A stretch of 34,332 bases of DNA from assembly GCA_016935015.1 (NCBI GenBank), contig JAFGRT010000111.1:1-34332 (forward strand). The letters are read 5' to 3'. This document shows positions 8,029 to 15,753 of the stretch, piece by piece. How positions within the stretch are numbered: the stretch's first letter is position 1; each line of letters starts with the position of its first letter. A model generated the notes under the pieces. It was not told the origin of the DNA. It saw only the letters and a list, made by a program, of their open reading frames with translations, and made no database searches. A program made the translations under genes and the position numbers. The stretch comes from Acidobacteriota bacterium (GTDB lineage: Bacteria; Acidobacteriota; JAAYUB01).

Positions 8029-8706
8029 ATGGCTTCAGAATCCACCGAAATGTATCTTTCGGTCATCTACCGCCTGACCTGCAAAGCGGAACGGGCCACC
8101 GTCAGCGAGATCGCTTCAGCCCTGGGGATCAGTTTGCCGAGTGTATCGGAGAAAGTGAAGCATCTGGCCGACCAGAAGCTGGTGCTGCACGAGTGGCGTG
8201 AAGGGGTGACCCTGACGGCCAGGGGTACCCGTATCGCTTTGAAAATGCTCCGCAAGCGGCGCCTGATCGAGACGTTCCTGGTGGAAATGGCCGGGTATGA
8301 GCTGGACGAAGTGCATGAGGACGCTTGCCGGCTGGAGCACGCCGTGTCCGACCGCCTGGCGGACCGGCTCGATGCCATCCTCGGGCATCCCGAGATGGAC
8401 CCCCACGGCCATCCCATCCCCAACCGCGACGGGACCGTTGCGCAAATTTGTTACGTACCTCTTTCCGAGTTCAAACCGGGCGCTGTGCTGGTCTGTCGCC
8501 GGCTGGAGTGCCTGATAAAGCCGGACGGCCTCAGCTTCCTATGTGACAAGGGAATCACACCGGGCGCCCGTTTCCGGGTGGAGGCCGTGGACGAAGACAC
8601 CGGTGCGTTTACGCTACGCCTTCGCCATGCCCGAGTCGAAATTGCGCCGGAACTGGTGGAATCCATTCGCGTGACACCGGTGGGAACGGCCACCGCCCGT
8701 TCCTGA
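8029..8706 (+). CDS. DtxR/MntR-family metal-dependent repressor
   Basis: 225 residues with three DtxR parts: an N-terminal winged helix (MYLSVIYRL, VSEIASALGISLPSVSEKVKHL), a dimerisation and metal domain, and a C-terminal FeoA/SH3-like domain from about residue 145. Aligning by eye with Corynebacterium DtxR gives a constant offset of two. The primary-site ligands are all present: Met8, Cys100, Glu103 and His104. In the ancillary site Glu81 and His96 are kept, but the equivalent of His79 is Arg77. The start is the ATG at 8029 after GAGGAGGG; a longer frame upstream belongs to feoB shadow sequence. It occupies the position often held by feoC and probably represses the operon through the operator at 5453. 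Confidence 0.9.
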   Translation: MASESTEMYLSVIYRLTCKAERATVSEIASALGISLPSVSEKVKHLADQKLVLHEWREGVTLTARGTRIALKMLRKRRLIETFLVEMAGYELDEVHEDACRLEHAVSDRLADRLDAILGHPEMDPHGHPIPNRDGTVAQICYVPLSEFKPGAVLVCRRLECLIKPDGLSFLCDKGITPGARFRVEAVDEDTGAFTLRLRHARVEIAPELVESIRVTPVGTATARS

Positions 8707-8861
8707 TCCGAAGCCTCGCCTGCCGGCCGATGAACCTCATCGTTCTGTCGGCCCGCTGATTTCAACTCAACCCTGGTGTCCTTGCACCGCTCGATAGCTG
8801 GGCGCCGGATATACACCGCTCCGCGGACATGCTCCCCCGCAGTCGTCGCCGGCGGGGTGGC

Positions 8862-11800
8862 TCAATACTCCTCCCAGCTCTTGATGGCGATGTTGTCCGG
8901 ATCCAGCCGGCAGAAGGCGGTGATGAAAGCCGCTGCCAACCGGGCATTGGTGATGAGAGGGATGTTGTAGTCGATGGCTCCCCGCCGGATCTGATAGTCG
9001 TTCTGGAGTTCCTGGCGGGAAAGGTCCTTGGGAATGTTGATGACCAGGTCTACCTGGCGGTTACGGAGATAGTCCATGGTATTGGGGCGGGCGTCTTCAT
9101 CGGGCCAGTGCAGCACCTGGGCGTCGATGCCGTTGAGTTTGAGGAAGTCGGCCGTGCCCCGGGTGGCAAACAGCTGGTATCCCTTTTCGGCCAGCAGACG
9201 GCAGCCGGGGATAAGCTCGACCTTGGAGCGAATGGGGCCCGTGGAGAGAAGGATGCTGCGGCGGGGGATGGTGTAGCCTACGGCCAGCATGGCCGAGAGA
9301 ATGGCTTCGTAAAAGCTGTCACCCAGGCAGCCCACTTCACCCGTGGAGGCCATTTCCACCCCCAGCACCGGATCGGCCTGCTGCAGGCGGGCGAACGAAA
9401 ACTGGGGCGCCTTGACACCGATGTGTTCCAATTCGAAGCTGGATTTGTCGAGTTTTTCCGCCGGCAGGCCCAGCATCACCCGGGTGGCCAGGTCGATGAG
9501 ATTGACCTTGAGGACCTTGGATACGAACGGAAAGCTGCGGGAGGCACGGAGGTTGCATTCGATGACCTTGATGTCGTTGTCCTTGGCCAGGAATTGAATA
9601 TTGAAGGGGCCGGAAATGTGAAGATTCTGGGCGATGCGCCGGCTGATGCGCTTGATGCGGCGCAGGGTCTCGATGTAGAGCTTCTGGGCGGGAAAGACCA
9701 TGGAGGCGTCGCCCGAGTGCACACCGGCGAATTCCACGTGCTCGGAGATGGCGTAGGCCAGCAGGTCCCCGTCGCGGGCCACGGCATCGATTTCGATCTC
9801 CTTGGCTTCCTGAATGAATTCCGAGATCACCACCGGATGCTGCTTGGACACACGGGCGGCCAAGGTCAGCAAGTGCTCCAGCTCCTCCCGGTTGGAGACC
9901 ACGTTCATGGCCGCTCCGGAAAGCACGTACGAGGGACGGATCAGCACCGGATAACCCACCTGTTCCACGAAGCCGTACACATCGGCGAGGTGGGTCAATT
10001 CGCGCCAGCGCGGCTGGTCGACGCCCAGTTCGTCCAGCATCTGTGAAAACTTGTGGCGGTCCTCGGCGCGGTCGATGGACAGCGGCGATGTCCCCAGGAT
10101 GGGCACATCCAATCGGTGCAGGCGCAGGGCCAGGGTGTTGGGAATCTGGCCGCCGGTGGAGACGATGACCCCACGGGGGATTTCCAGTTCGACGATGTCC
10201 ATGATCCGTTCCAGGGTCAGTTCCTCGAAATACAACCGGTGGCAGATGTCGTAATCGGTGCTGACGGTTTCCGGATTGTAATTGATCATCACCGGTCGAA
10301 GGTCAGCTTTCTGGACCGTCTGTAGGGCATTGACGCAGCACCAGTCGAATTCCACACTGCTGCCGATGCGGTAGGCGCCTGAGCCGAGGACGATGACGGA
10401 CCGACCGTCGCGGGGGAACGGGATGTCATGTTCATCGGCGCTATAGGATAGGTAAAGATAATTGGTCCGGGCCGGAAATTCGGCGGCCAGGGTATCGATC
10501 TGCTTGACGTAAGGGGCGATCCCTTCCGCCTGGCGGTAACGCCGGACGGCCAGCAGGTCCTCCTCTATCCGAGCGGCCGGGCTCCTCAGGATCAGGCGGG
10601 CCAATTGAAAGTCGGAGAAACCCCGCACCTTGGCCTCTCGCAGCAGCTCCAGCGGCACATCCGCCAGGGAATCATAACGGGCCAATTCAGTGCTGATCCG
10701 GGCGATGTTCTTGAGTTTCAGCAGAAACCAGCGATCGATGCGGGTCAACTCCCAGATGTGGTCTATGGTCATGCCCTGTTCCAGCGCGGCGGCGATGACG
10801 AAAATTCGCATGTCCGTGGGATAGGCCAGTTCCTGCTCCAGGTCACCGAATTCCAGATTGCGGTTACCCACAAAGCCATGCATTCCCTGGCCAATCATGC
10901 GCAGACCCTTCTGGACTGCTTCCTCGAAAGTGCGGCCGATGGCCATGACTTCACCCACGCTTTTCATGCTGCTGCCGATGTGTTTGGACACGCCGGCGAA
11001 CTTGTTCAGGTCCCAGCGGGGAATCTTGCAGACAATGTAGTCCAGGGCCGGTTCGAAAAAAGCGGAAGTGGTGCGGGTAATGGCGTTTTTCAGCTCGTGC
11101 AGGCCGTGGCCCAGTGCCAGCTTGGCCGCCACGAAGGCCAGGGGATAGCCGGTGGCCTTGGACGCCAGGGCACTGGACCGCGACAGGCGGGCGTTCACTT
11201 CGATGACCCGGTAGTTCTCGGAGTCGGGATCCAGGGCGTACTGCACGTTGCACTCGCCGACGATGCCGATGTGGCGGACGATGCGGATGGACAGCTCCCG
11301 CAGCAGGTGATACTCCCGGTTGGTTAGCGTCTGGGATGGCGCCACTACGATGCTCTCACCGGTATGAATGCCCAGCGGATCGAAATTTTCCATGTTGCAG
11401 ACGGTGATGCAGTTATCGTGACGGTCCCGAACGACCTCGTATTCCACTTCCTTCCAGCCGCGCAGGGATTCTTCGATGAGGACCTGTTCGGAGGTGGTGA
11501 AGGCCCGGTCGGCCAGGGCGGTCAGCTCGGCCGGATCGTGACAGAAACCGCTGCCCAGCCCCCCCAGGGCGTAGGCCGCCCGGACAATGACCGGGTAACC
11601 CAGTTCCGTCGCCGCGGCCAGGGCTTCCTTGGTGCTGGTCACCGCCATGCTGCGGGCGGTGCGGACGTCGATCTCGTCGAGTTTGCGCACGAACCGGTCG
11701 CGGTCCTCGGTGTCGATGATGGCCTGGATGGGCGTGCCCAGCACGGCGACGCCATACCTGTCCAGAATGCCCTGCCGGTGCAGGCGGATGCCGCAGTTCA

Positions 11801-12080
11801 GGGCCGTCTGGCCGCCGAACGCCAGCAGAATGCCGTCCGGCCGCTCCCGGGCGATGACCCGCTCCACGAAGTATGGGGTTACCGGCAGAAAGTAGATCCG
11901 GTCGGCGATCCCTTCGGAGGTCTGCACGGTGGCGATATTGGGATTGATAAGGACCGTGGCGATGCCTTCCTCGCGCAGGGCCTTTAGCGCCTGGGAGCCG
12001 GAGTAGTCGAACTCACCGGCTTCGCCGATCTTGAGGGCGCCCGAGCCCAGTACCAGGATTTTACGAACGGATTCGGTCAT
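8862..12080 (-). CDS. carB: Carbamoyl-phosphate synthase large subunit
   Basis: This 1072-residue synthetase makes carbamoyl phosphate for pyrimidine and arginine synthesis. It contains the two homologous ATP-grasp halves: the first starts GSGALKIGEAGEFDYSGSQ, the second GSGAYRIGSSVEFDWCCVNA. Other landmarks are NPNIATVQTS, GGLGSGF, HTGESIVVAPSQTL and NARLSRSSALASKATGYPLA. The end is a methylglyoxal-synthase-like regulatory domain (ISSTGPIRSK-like region to ...NTMDYLRNRQVDLVINIP). The N-terminal motif style (IGEAGEFDYSGSQALKAL) resembles eukaryotic CPS I/CAD more than E. coli CarB. It follows carA by 49 bases on the minus strand. No convincing terminator with a U-run was seen after it. Confidence 0.96.
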   Translation of the reverse strand: MTESVRKILVLGSGALKIGEAGEFDYSGSQALKALREEGIATVLINPNIATVQTSEGIADRIYFLPVTPYFVERVIARERPDGILLAFGGQTALNCGIRLHRQGILDRYGVAVLGTPIQAIIDTEDRDRFVRKLDEIDVRTARSMAVTSTKEALAAATELGYPVIVRAAYALGGLGSGFCHDPAELTALADRAFTTSEQVLIEESLRGWKEVEYEVVRDRHDNCITVCNMENFDPLGIHTGESIVVAPSQTLTNREYHLLRELSIRIVRHIGIVGECNVQYALDPDSENYRVIEVNARLSRSSALASKATGYPLAFVAAKLALGHGLHELKNAITRTTSAFFEPALDYIVCKIPRWDLNKFAGVSKHIGSSMKSVGEVMAIGRTFEEAVQKGLRMIGQGMHGFVGNRNLEFGDLEQELAYPTDMRIFVIAAALEQGMTIDHIWELTRIDRWFLLKLKNIARISTELARYDSLADVPLELLREAKVRGFSDFQLARLILRSPAARIEEDLLAVRRYRQAEGIAPYVKQIDTLAAEFPARTNYLYLSYSADEHDIPFPRDGRSVIVLGSGAYRIGSSVEFDWCCVNALQTVQKADLRPVMINYNPETVSTDYDICHRLYFEELTLERIMDIVELEIPRGVIVSTGGQIPNTLALRLHRLDVPILGTSPLSIDRAEDRHKFSQMLDELGVDQPRWRELTHLADVYGFVEQVGYPVLIRPSYVLSGAAMNVVSNREELEHLLTLAARVSKQHPVVISEFIQEAKEIEIDAVARDGDLLAYAISEHVEFAGVHSGDASMVFPAQKLYIETLRRIKRISRRIAQNLHISGPFNIQFLAKDNDIKVIECNLRASRSFPFVSKVLKVNLIDLATRVMLGLPAEKLDKSSFELEHIGVKAPQFSFARLQQADPVLGVEMASTGEVGCLGDSFYEAILSAMLAVGYTIPRRSILLSTGPIRSKVELIPGCRLLAEKGYQLFATRGTADFLKLNGIDAQVLHWPDEDARPNTMDYLRNRQVDLVINIPKDLSRQELQNDYQIRRGAIDYNIPLITNARLAAAFITAFCRLDPDNIAIKSWEEY

Positions 12081-12129
12081 GATGACCTGCCTTGCGGCGA
12101 ATATTGTCCACCCTCGCCGGTCTCATCCA

Positions 12130-13224
12130 TCAGAGTTGCGCCGGCCGCCCGGTCCGTACGATGTCCAGGAAGATATCGAAAAGGAAACCCGTGTCCGTGG
12201 GTCCGCCCGAGGCCTCGGGATGAAACTGGGTGGAAAAAAACGGGTGCGATGTGTGGCGAATACCCTCACATGTACCATCGTTCAGATTGCGGAACAACGT
12301 TTTCCAACCGGAGGGGAGAGTGGTGTCGTCCACGGCGAAACCATGGTTCTGGGACGTAATGAAACAACGGTTACTGCCCGCCTGGATCACCGGCTGGTTG
12401 TGGCCGCGATGGCCGTACTTCAGCTTGTAGGTCTGGGCGCCGGCGGCCAGGGCCATCAGCTGGCTGCCGAGGCAGATGCCGAACACGGGGCGCCCCTGGG
12501 CCATGGTGGCCTGCAGATGGCGGATGGTGGCCTCGCATTGTTGCGGATCACCCGGGCCGTTGGTCACGAAGAGCCCGTCGAATTCTTCACCGGCCGGGTC
12601 GTGGTCCCAAGGGACGCGGATAACGGTGGTGTCCCGCGCCAGCAGGCATCGCAGGATGTTGGTTTTCACGCCGCAGTCCACCAGCAGGATGCGGTGTTGG
12701 CCCTGACCGTAAACGATTCTACGGTTGGTGCTGACCTGCGCCACCAGGTTGAGAGCATTGGGGTCGTAGAAGGGCATATCGGCGGCGGTGGGGGTGAGTG
12801 TACCCAACATGGTACCCCGCTCCCGCAGGAGCTTGGTGATGTGGCGGGTGTCGACGCCGGAAATGGCCGGGACGTTATGCTCGGCCAGCCACTGTCCGAG
12901 GCTGCGGCCGGCGCTCCAGTGGCTGTACTCGGGCGAATAGTCGGCGATGACCAGGCCGGAGATGCGGATGCGATCGGATTCGAAGAACCGCGGCAGTCCG
13001 TTTTCCGGTACGTCTTCCGGCACGCCGTAATTGCCGATGAGCGGAAAAGTGGAGACCAGGATCTGGCCCTGGTAGGAGGCGTCGGTCAGGCTTTCGGGAT
13101 AACCGGTCATGGCGGTGTTGAACACCACCTCGCCGGCCGCCGGGCACGACGCCCCGAAGGAACGGCCGAAAAATTCGGTCCCATCCTCCAGAATCAGTTT
13201 CATGATGGGCGGGAACTCTGCCAT
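12130..13224 (-). CDS. carA: Carbamoyl-phosphate synthase small (glutaminase) subunit
   Basis: 364 residues supplying ammonia from glutamine to CarB. The N-terminal CPSase small domain (LILEDGTEFFGRSFGA, GEVVFNTAMTGYPESLTDASYQGQI) is followed by a class I glutamine amidotransferase domain with GPGDP, the nucleophile motif GICLGSQL and FHPEASGGPTDT (catalytic His and Glu). The ATG at 13224 is preferred because AGGA precedes it. An ATG at 13203 is closer to the family's usual start (MKLIL). A longer open frame to 13320 begins upstream of the predicted transcription start and is unlikely. Operon order is carA-carB. Confidence 0.95.
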   Translation of the reverse strand: MAEFPPIMKLILEDGTEFFGRSFGASCPAAGEVVFNTAMTGYPESLTDASYQGQILVSTFPLIGNYGVPEDVPENGLPRFFESDRIRISGLVIADYSPEYSHWSAGRSLGQWLAEHNVPAISGVDTRHITKLLRERGTMLGTLTPTAADMPFYDPNALNLVAQVSTNRRIVYGQGQHRILLVDCGVKTNILRCLLARDTTVIRVPWDHDPAGEEFDGLFVTNGPGDPQQCEATIRHLQATMAQGRPVFGICLGSQLMALAAGAQTYKLKYGHRGHNQPVIQAGSNRCFITSQNHGFAVDDTTLPSGWKTLFRNLNDGTCEGIRHTSHPFFSTQFHPEASGGPTDTGFLFDIFLDIVRTGRPAQL

Positions 13225-13291
13225 GGATTCCTGATGGTGACCGGCTCTCAAACTGGATCCGCCGGAGCGAATGACGCGAAAATTTCGAGTC

Positions 13292-13320
13292 ATGGTACAG
13301 AAAACGGCCGCCGTTTGCAA
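13292..13320 (-). promoter_or_regulatory. Candidate sigma-70-type promoter for carAB
   Basis: On the minus strand TTGCAA (13320-13315), a 17-base spacer and TACCAT (13297-13292). The predicted start is near 13285, about 60 bases before carA. A GTAAC-GAATG-GTTAC inverted repeat lies upstream at 13364-13378, and a 14-base GC palindrome at 13333-13346; either could be a regulator site. Confidence 0.5.
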
Positions 13321-13403
13321 CAGCTTTATGGGGGCGGCCGGCCGCCGGCAATGACGCCGGCAAGTAACGAATGGTTACACATTTCTGTCTGACGCTGTTG
13401 CCG

Positions 13404-13440
13404 GTCCCGCCGCGACGCCACTGCTGCCGGGCGGCGGGAC
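13404..13440. repeat. Ten-base inverted repeat upstream of the -24/-12 promoter
   Basis: GTCCCGCCGC (13404-13413) and GCGGCGGGAC (13431-13440) are exact inverted copies separated by 17 bases. The right arm ends 12 bases before the -24 element. It could be a regulator site or a hairpin between the divergent carAB and dockerin-protein transcripts. No T-run follows, so an intrinsic terminator is less likely. Confidence 0.4.
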
Positions 13441-13452
13441 ATCGTGACTGTC

Positions 13453-13468
13453 TGGCATTTATTTTGCA
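13453..13468 (+). promoter_or_regulatory. Candidate sigma-54 (-24/-12) promoter for the dockerin/DUF362 genes
   Basis: TGGCA (13453-13457) and TTGCA (13464-13468) are separated by six bases, so the invariant GG and GC have the exact spacing of sigma-54 promoters (consensus TGGCAC-N5-TTGC). Transcription would start near 13479. That leaves a 28-base leader containing GGGAGGAGAGG before the ATG at 13507. No enhancer-binding protein gene is in the window. Confidence 0.55.
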
Positions 13469-13506
13469 ATAGTTTTGTGATACAGTGGCCGCGGGAGGAG
13501 AGGGTC

Positions 13507-14208
13507 ATGCGGGTTTGGTGTCTGTGTTTTCTGTTACTGGGAAGTGTCGTCTTGTACGGGGCGGTGCCCAATCCGGATCAGAACGCCGACGGAACCATGA
13601 GCGAGACGGATCTGCAGGCGCTGGCCGCCTACCTGGTCGGCAATGACGCGCCGGCTGTGGCGGCGCTGCGGGCCGACCTCAGTGGCGATGGCCAGGTCGG
13701 GGCCCCCGACCTGGTGGAGATGCAGCTGCTGTTGGCCGGGCAGCCCGTCCGCAATTACGTCCTGCTGCACCGCGCCGTCGACGCCACCACGTTGCCCCCC
13801 ACCGGCCGTGTGACGGTGACCATGACCGTCGGTCACTACGGCCGGGATGTCATCCGTGGTTTCTGGCTGACGGACTGCACCCCGGCCACATTGGAGCTGA
13901 CGGCGTTTTCCGTCTGGCTCGAGGGGGTGGAGCTACTCGATGTGTGGCCCGAATCCGGCCTGCCCGGCGACATCTATGACTCGTATGTCGCCCGGCGCTG
14001 GGTGCTGGAAGTCCCGCCCGATTTTGTCGCCGGTCACCCGCTGGTCCCGGGCGAGACCCTGCTGGTGGTCATGGAGCTGACCGCGACGGCGGCGGGCAGC
14101 CATGCGCTGGATGCCTGTTCCTGGGCAGGTGACGGCCCGGCCGGTGTCGGCCCGCTGTTCGCTGTCGGTGATGCCGCCCTGAGCGTGATGGTGACTGTCG
14201 GGGAATGA
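13507..14208 (+). CDS. Secreted protein with dockerin type I-like repeats
   Basis: 233 residues. A short Sec signal peptide (MRVWCLCFLLLGSVVLYGAV) is followed at once by two calcium-loop repeats: DQNADGTMSETDLQALAAYL and, about 40 residues on, DLSGDGQVGAPDLVEMQLLL. Their D-x-N/S-x-D-G-x5-D pattern is that of dockerin type I modules. The remaining ~150 residues are beta-rich (VTVTMTVGHYGRDVIRGFWL...) and not recognised, perhaps an Ig-like or cohesin-like fold. Dockerins are usually C-terminal, so placement right after the signal peptide is notable. No cohesin partner is recognised nearby. The ATG at 13507 has a strong ribosome site. The gene lies 42 bases before the next and probably shares its transcript. 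Confidence 0.75.
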   Translation: MRVWCLCFLLLGSVVLYGAVPNPDQNADGTMSETDLQALAAYLVGNDAPAVAALRADLSGDGQVGAPDLVEMQLLLAGQPVRNYVLLHRAVDATTLPPTGRVTVTMTVGHYGRDVIRGFWLTDCTPATLELTAFSVWLEGVELLDVWPESGLPGDIYDSYVARRWVLEVPPDFVAGHPLVPGETLLVVMELTATAAGSHALDACSWAGDGPAGVGPLFAVGDAALSVMVTVGE

Positions 14209-14250
14209 GGGCGGCTGGCCCGGTGGCCAGCATTTTGGCGGAGGAGAACC

Positions 14251-15552
14251 ATGGTGGCGGATGACAAGCTGTGGCGGCGGCTGGGCATGACCCGGCGGCA
14301 GTTTTTACGGGCCTTCGGAATCGCTTCGGGTGCGCTAACGCTGGCGCCCCGCTGGTGGGAGGGTTTCATTCGGGCGTCGACCCTGGCGCCCACCGAGCGG
14401 GTGTACGTGGTGAAAAATGGAGATTGCTTCCAGAACATGAGCCGGCTGTGGGAATTGCTGGATGGTGTCGAACGCTGGATCTCCCCGACGGATGTGGTGG
14501 TGATCAAGGGGAACGCCCAGTGGTCGCGTCAGGGTTATACGCACACCGGTTGCATCAAGGGCATGGTGGATGAAGTCCTGGCCATCCCCGGCTATGACGG
14601 CGAGATTCACATCTGCGACAATGTCCAGGTCGGTTCCCCCTACGGCTTCACCGCCACGCCGGGTTACCAGCGGGAGCACAACTGGCCGGATCACAACTGG
14701 AACTCCCTGGCGGCGGCGTACCAGTCGGCCGGAGATCCCGTGGCCGCCACCCAGTGGCTCAACAGCGAGAGCGACATTACCGGTCCCGCCGACGGCCCGG
14801 GCTGGATCCGCAGCTATTTCCCCTTTTACGGCCGCGACTCCTATTTCTCCTATCCCGTGTTCGCCTCGTCCCTTACTCCGGGCCGCCTGATCGACATGCG
14901 TCACGGGATTTGGGAAAACGACAGTTACACCGGCCGGGATGTCAAGGCCATCGTCATGGCCACTCTCAACAATCACGGCTCGGGCGGCGAAGATTACGCC
15001 GGTGTGACCAGCGCCATCAAGAGCTTCTTGGGGGCCACGGAGATGCACAACAGCTGGTATTCCTCCACCTGGAATCACAACGGCCAGAACCACTATCACG
15101 TGCACAGCACCAGTTACAGCCGCGGCCGGGCCGATTACGCCGGAGAGCTCACGGCGCAGTATATCCGGACCATGTACGCGCCGGTGCTCTACATCACCGC
15201 CGCCATCTGGTCGGGCCATGTTTCCCGCACCGGCGACGCCGTGGAGACGAAGACGGTGCTGGCCGGCACCAATCCGGCGACACTCGATTACGTGGCCTGC
15301 CGCGAGGTCATCTCGCCGCACGCATCATGGCTGAACCCCGACGCCGACAACAACACCCGCCGCCAGATCACCGGCTGCATCGCCGGCGGGGTGGGCACCA
15401 TCGACCCGGACCTATTCGAGGTGGTGACCTATAATTTCGACAATCCCACCGTCACCCGCCTGGAAATCGACCGCAAGATCCGCGATTTCCGGGCCGGCCT
15501 GGCCACCGAAGCCGAAGTCAACGCCTTGATCCAGCAGTATATGGAGCAGTGA
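14251..15552 (+). CDS. Tat-exported DUF362-like protein
   Basis: 433 residues. The N-terminus carries a twin-arginine signal (MTRRQFLRAFGIASGALTLAP, Arg pair at about residues 14-15), predicting export folded through the Tat system. The body follows the DUF362 pattern: DVVVIKGNAQWSRQGYTHTG, an EVLAIPGYDGEIHICDN stretch, LNNHGSGGEDYAGVTSAIKSFLGA (equivalent of the family's vTgaiKN region) and LAGTNPATLDYVACREVI near the end. DUF362 proteins often accompany Fe-S or redox proteins, but the reaction is unknown and no Cys cluster is obvious here. It is rich in His, Trp and Asn in the centre (HNWPDHNW, HNGQNHYHVHS), which could bind metal. A GGCGGAGGAG site precedes the ATG. It probably forms an operon with the dockerin protein. 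Confidence 0.75.
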   Translation: MVADDKLWRRLGMTRRQFLRAFGIASGALTLAPRWWEGFIRASTLAPTERVYVVKNGDCFQNMSRLWELLDGVERWISPTDVVVIKGNAQWSRQGYTHTGCIKGMVDEVLAIPGYDGEIHICDNVQVGSPYGFTATPGYQREHNWPDHNWNSLAAAYQSAGDPVAATQWLNSESDITGPADGPGWIRSYFPFYGRDSYFSYPVFASSLTPGRLIDMRHGIWENDSYTGRDVKAIVMATLNNHGSGGEDYAGVTSAIKSFLGATEMHNSWYSSTWNHNGQNHYHVHSTSYSRGRADYAGELTAQYIRTMYAPVLYITAAIWSGHVSRTGDAVETKTVLAGTNPATLDYVACREVISPHASWLNPDADNNTRRQITGCIAGGVGTIDPDLFEVVTYNFDNPTVTRLEIDRKIRDFRAGLATEAEVNALIQQYMEQ

Positions 15553-15663
15553 GTTATTCGGTTTCCCGGACGGGGGCGTTCCTTTGTCCGAATCCAGTTG
15601 CCAGATGAATTCCCCTGAAGCAAACCAGGCCCATCCGGCGGCTTTGTTTAGGAACTTCGTGCC

Positions 15664-15692
15664 TTGCCATTTCGTAGGGTCAGGCGTACGAT
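15664..15692 (+). promoter_or_regulatory. Candidate sigma-70-type promoter for sppA
   Basis: TTGCCA (15664-15669, five of six matches to TTGACA), a 17-base spacer and TACGAT (15687-15692). The start would be near 15699, about 55 bases before the sppA ATG. The rest of the 200-base gap after the DUF362-like gene shows only a weak CGGAC/GTCCG inverted pair. Confidence 0.5.
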
Positions 15693-15753
15693 GGGTATCA
15701 ATTCATCGCTGGGATCGCATGACCTGACACAAATCCAAGTAAGGAGGAGCATC

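Noticed and set aside
8728-8742. CGATGA-ACC-TCATCG hairpin after the dtxR-type gene
   Set aside because: Short stem and no T-run; too weak to call a terminator.
8835-8857. CCCCGC/GCGGGG hairpin just after the carB stop as a terminator
   Set aside because: Only six pairs with a long loop and no U-run on the minus strand.
8829-10046. Long open frame on the plus strand (405 codons) opposite carB
   Set aside because: It lies wholly over the well-conserved carB gene and its product is low-complexity Gly/Val/His-rich; a GC-rich shadow frame.
12031-13392. Plus-strand frame (453 codons) opposite carA
   Set aside because: Shadow of carA; crosses the carA promoter and has no recognisable domain.
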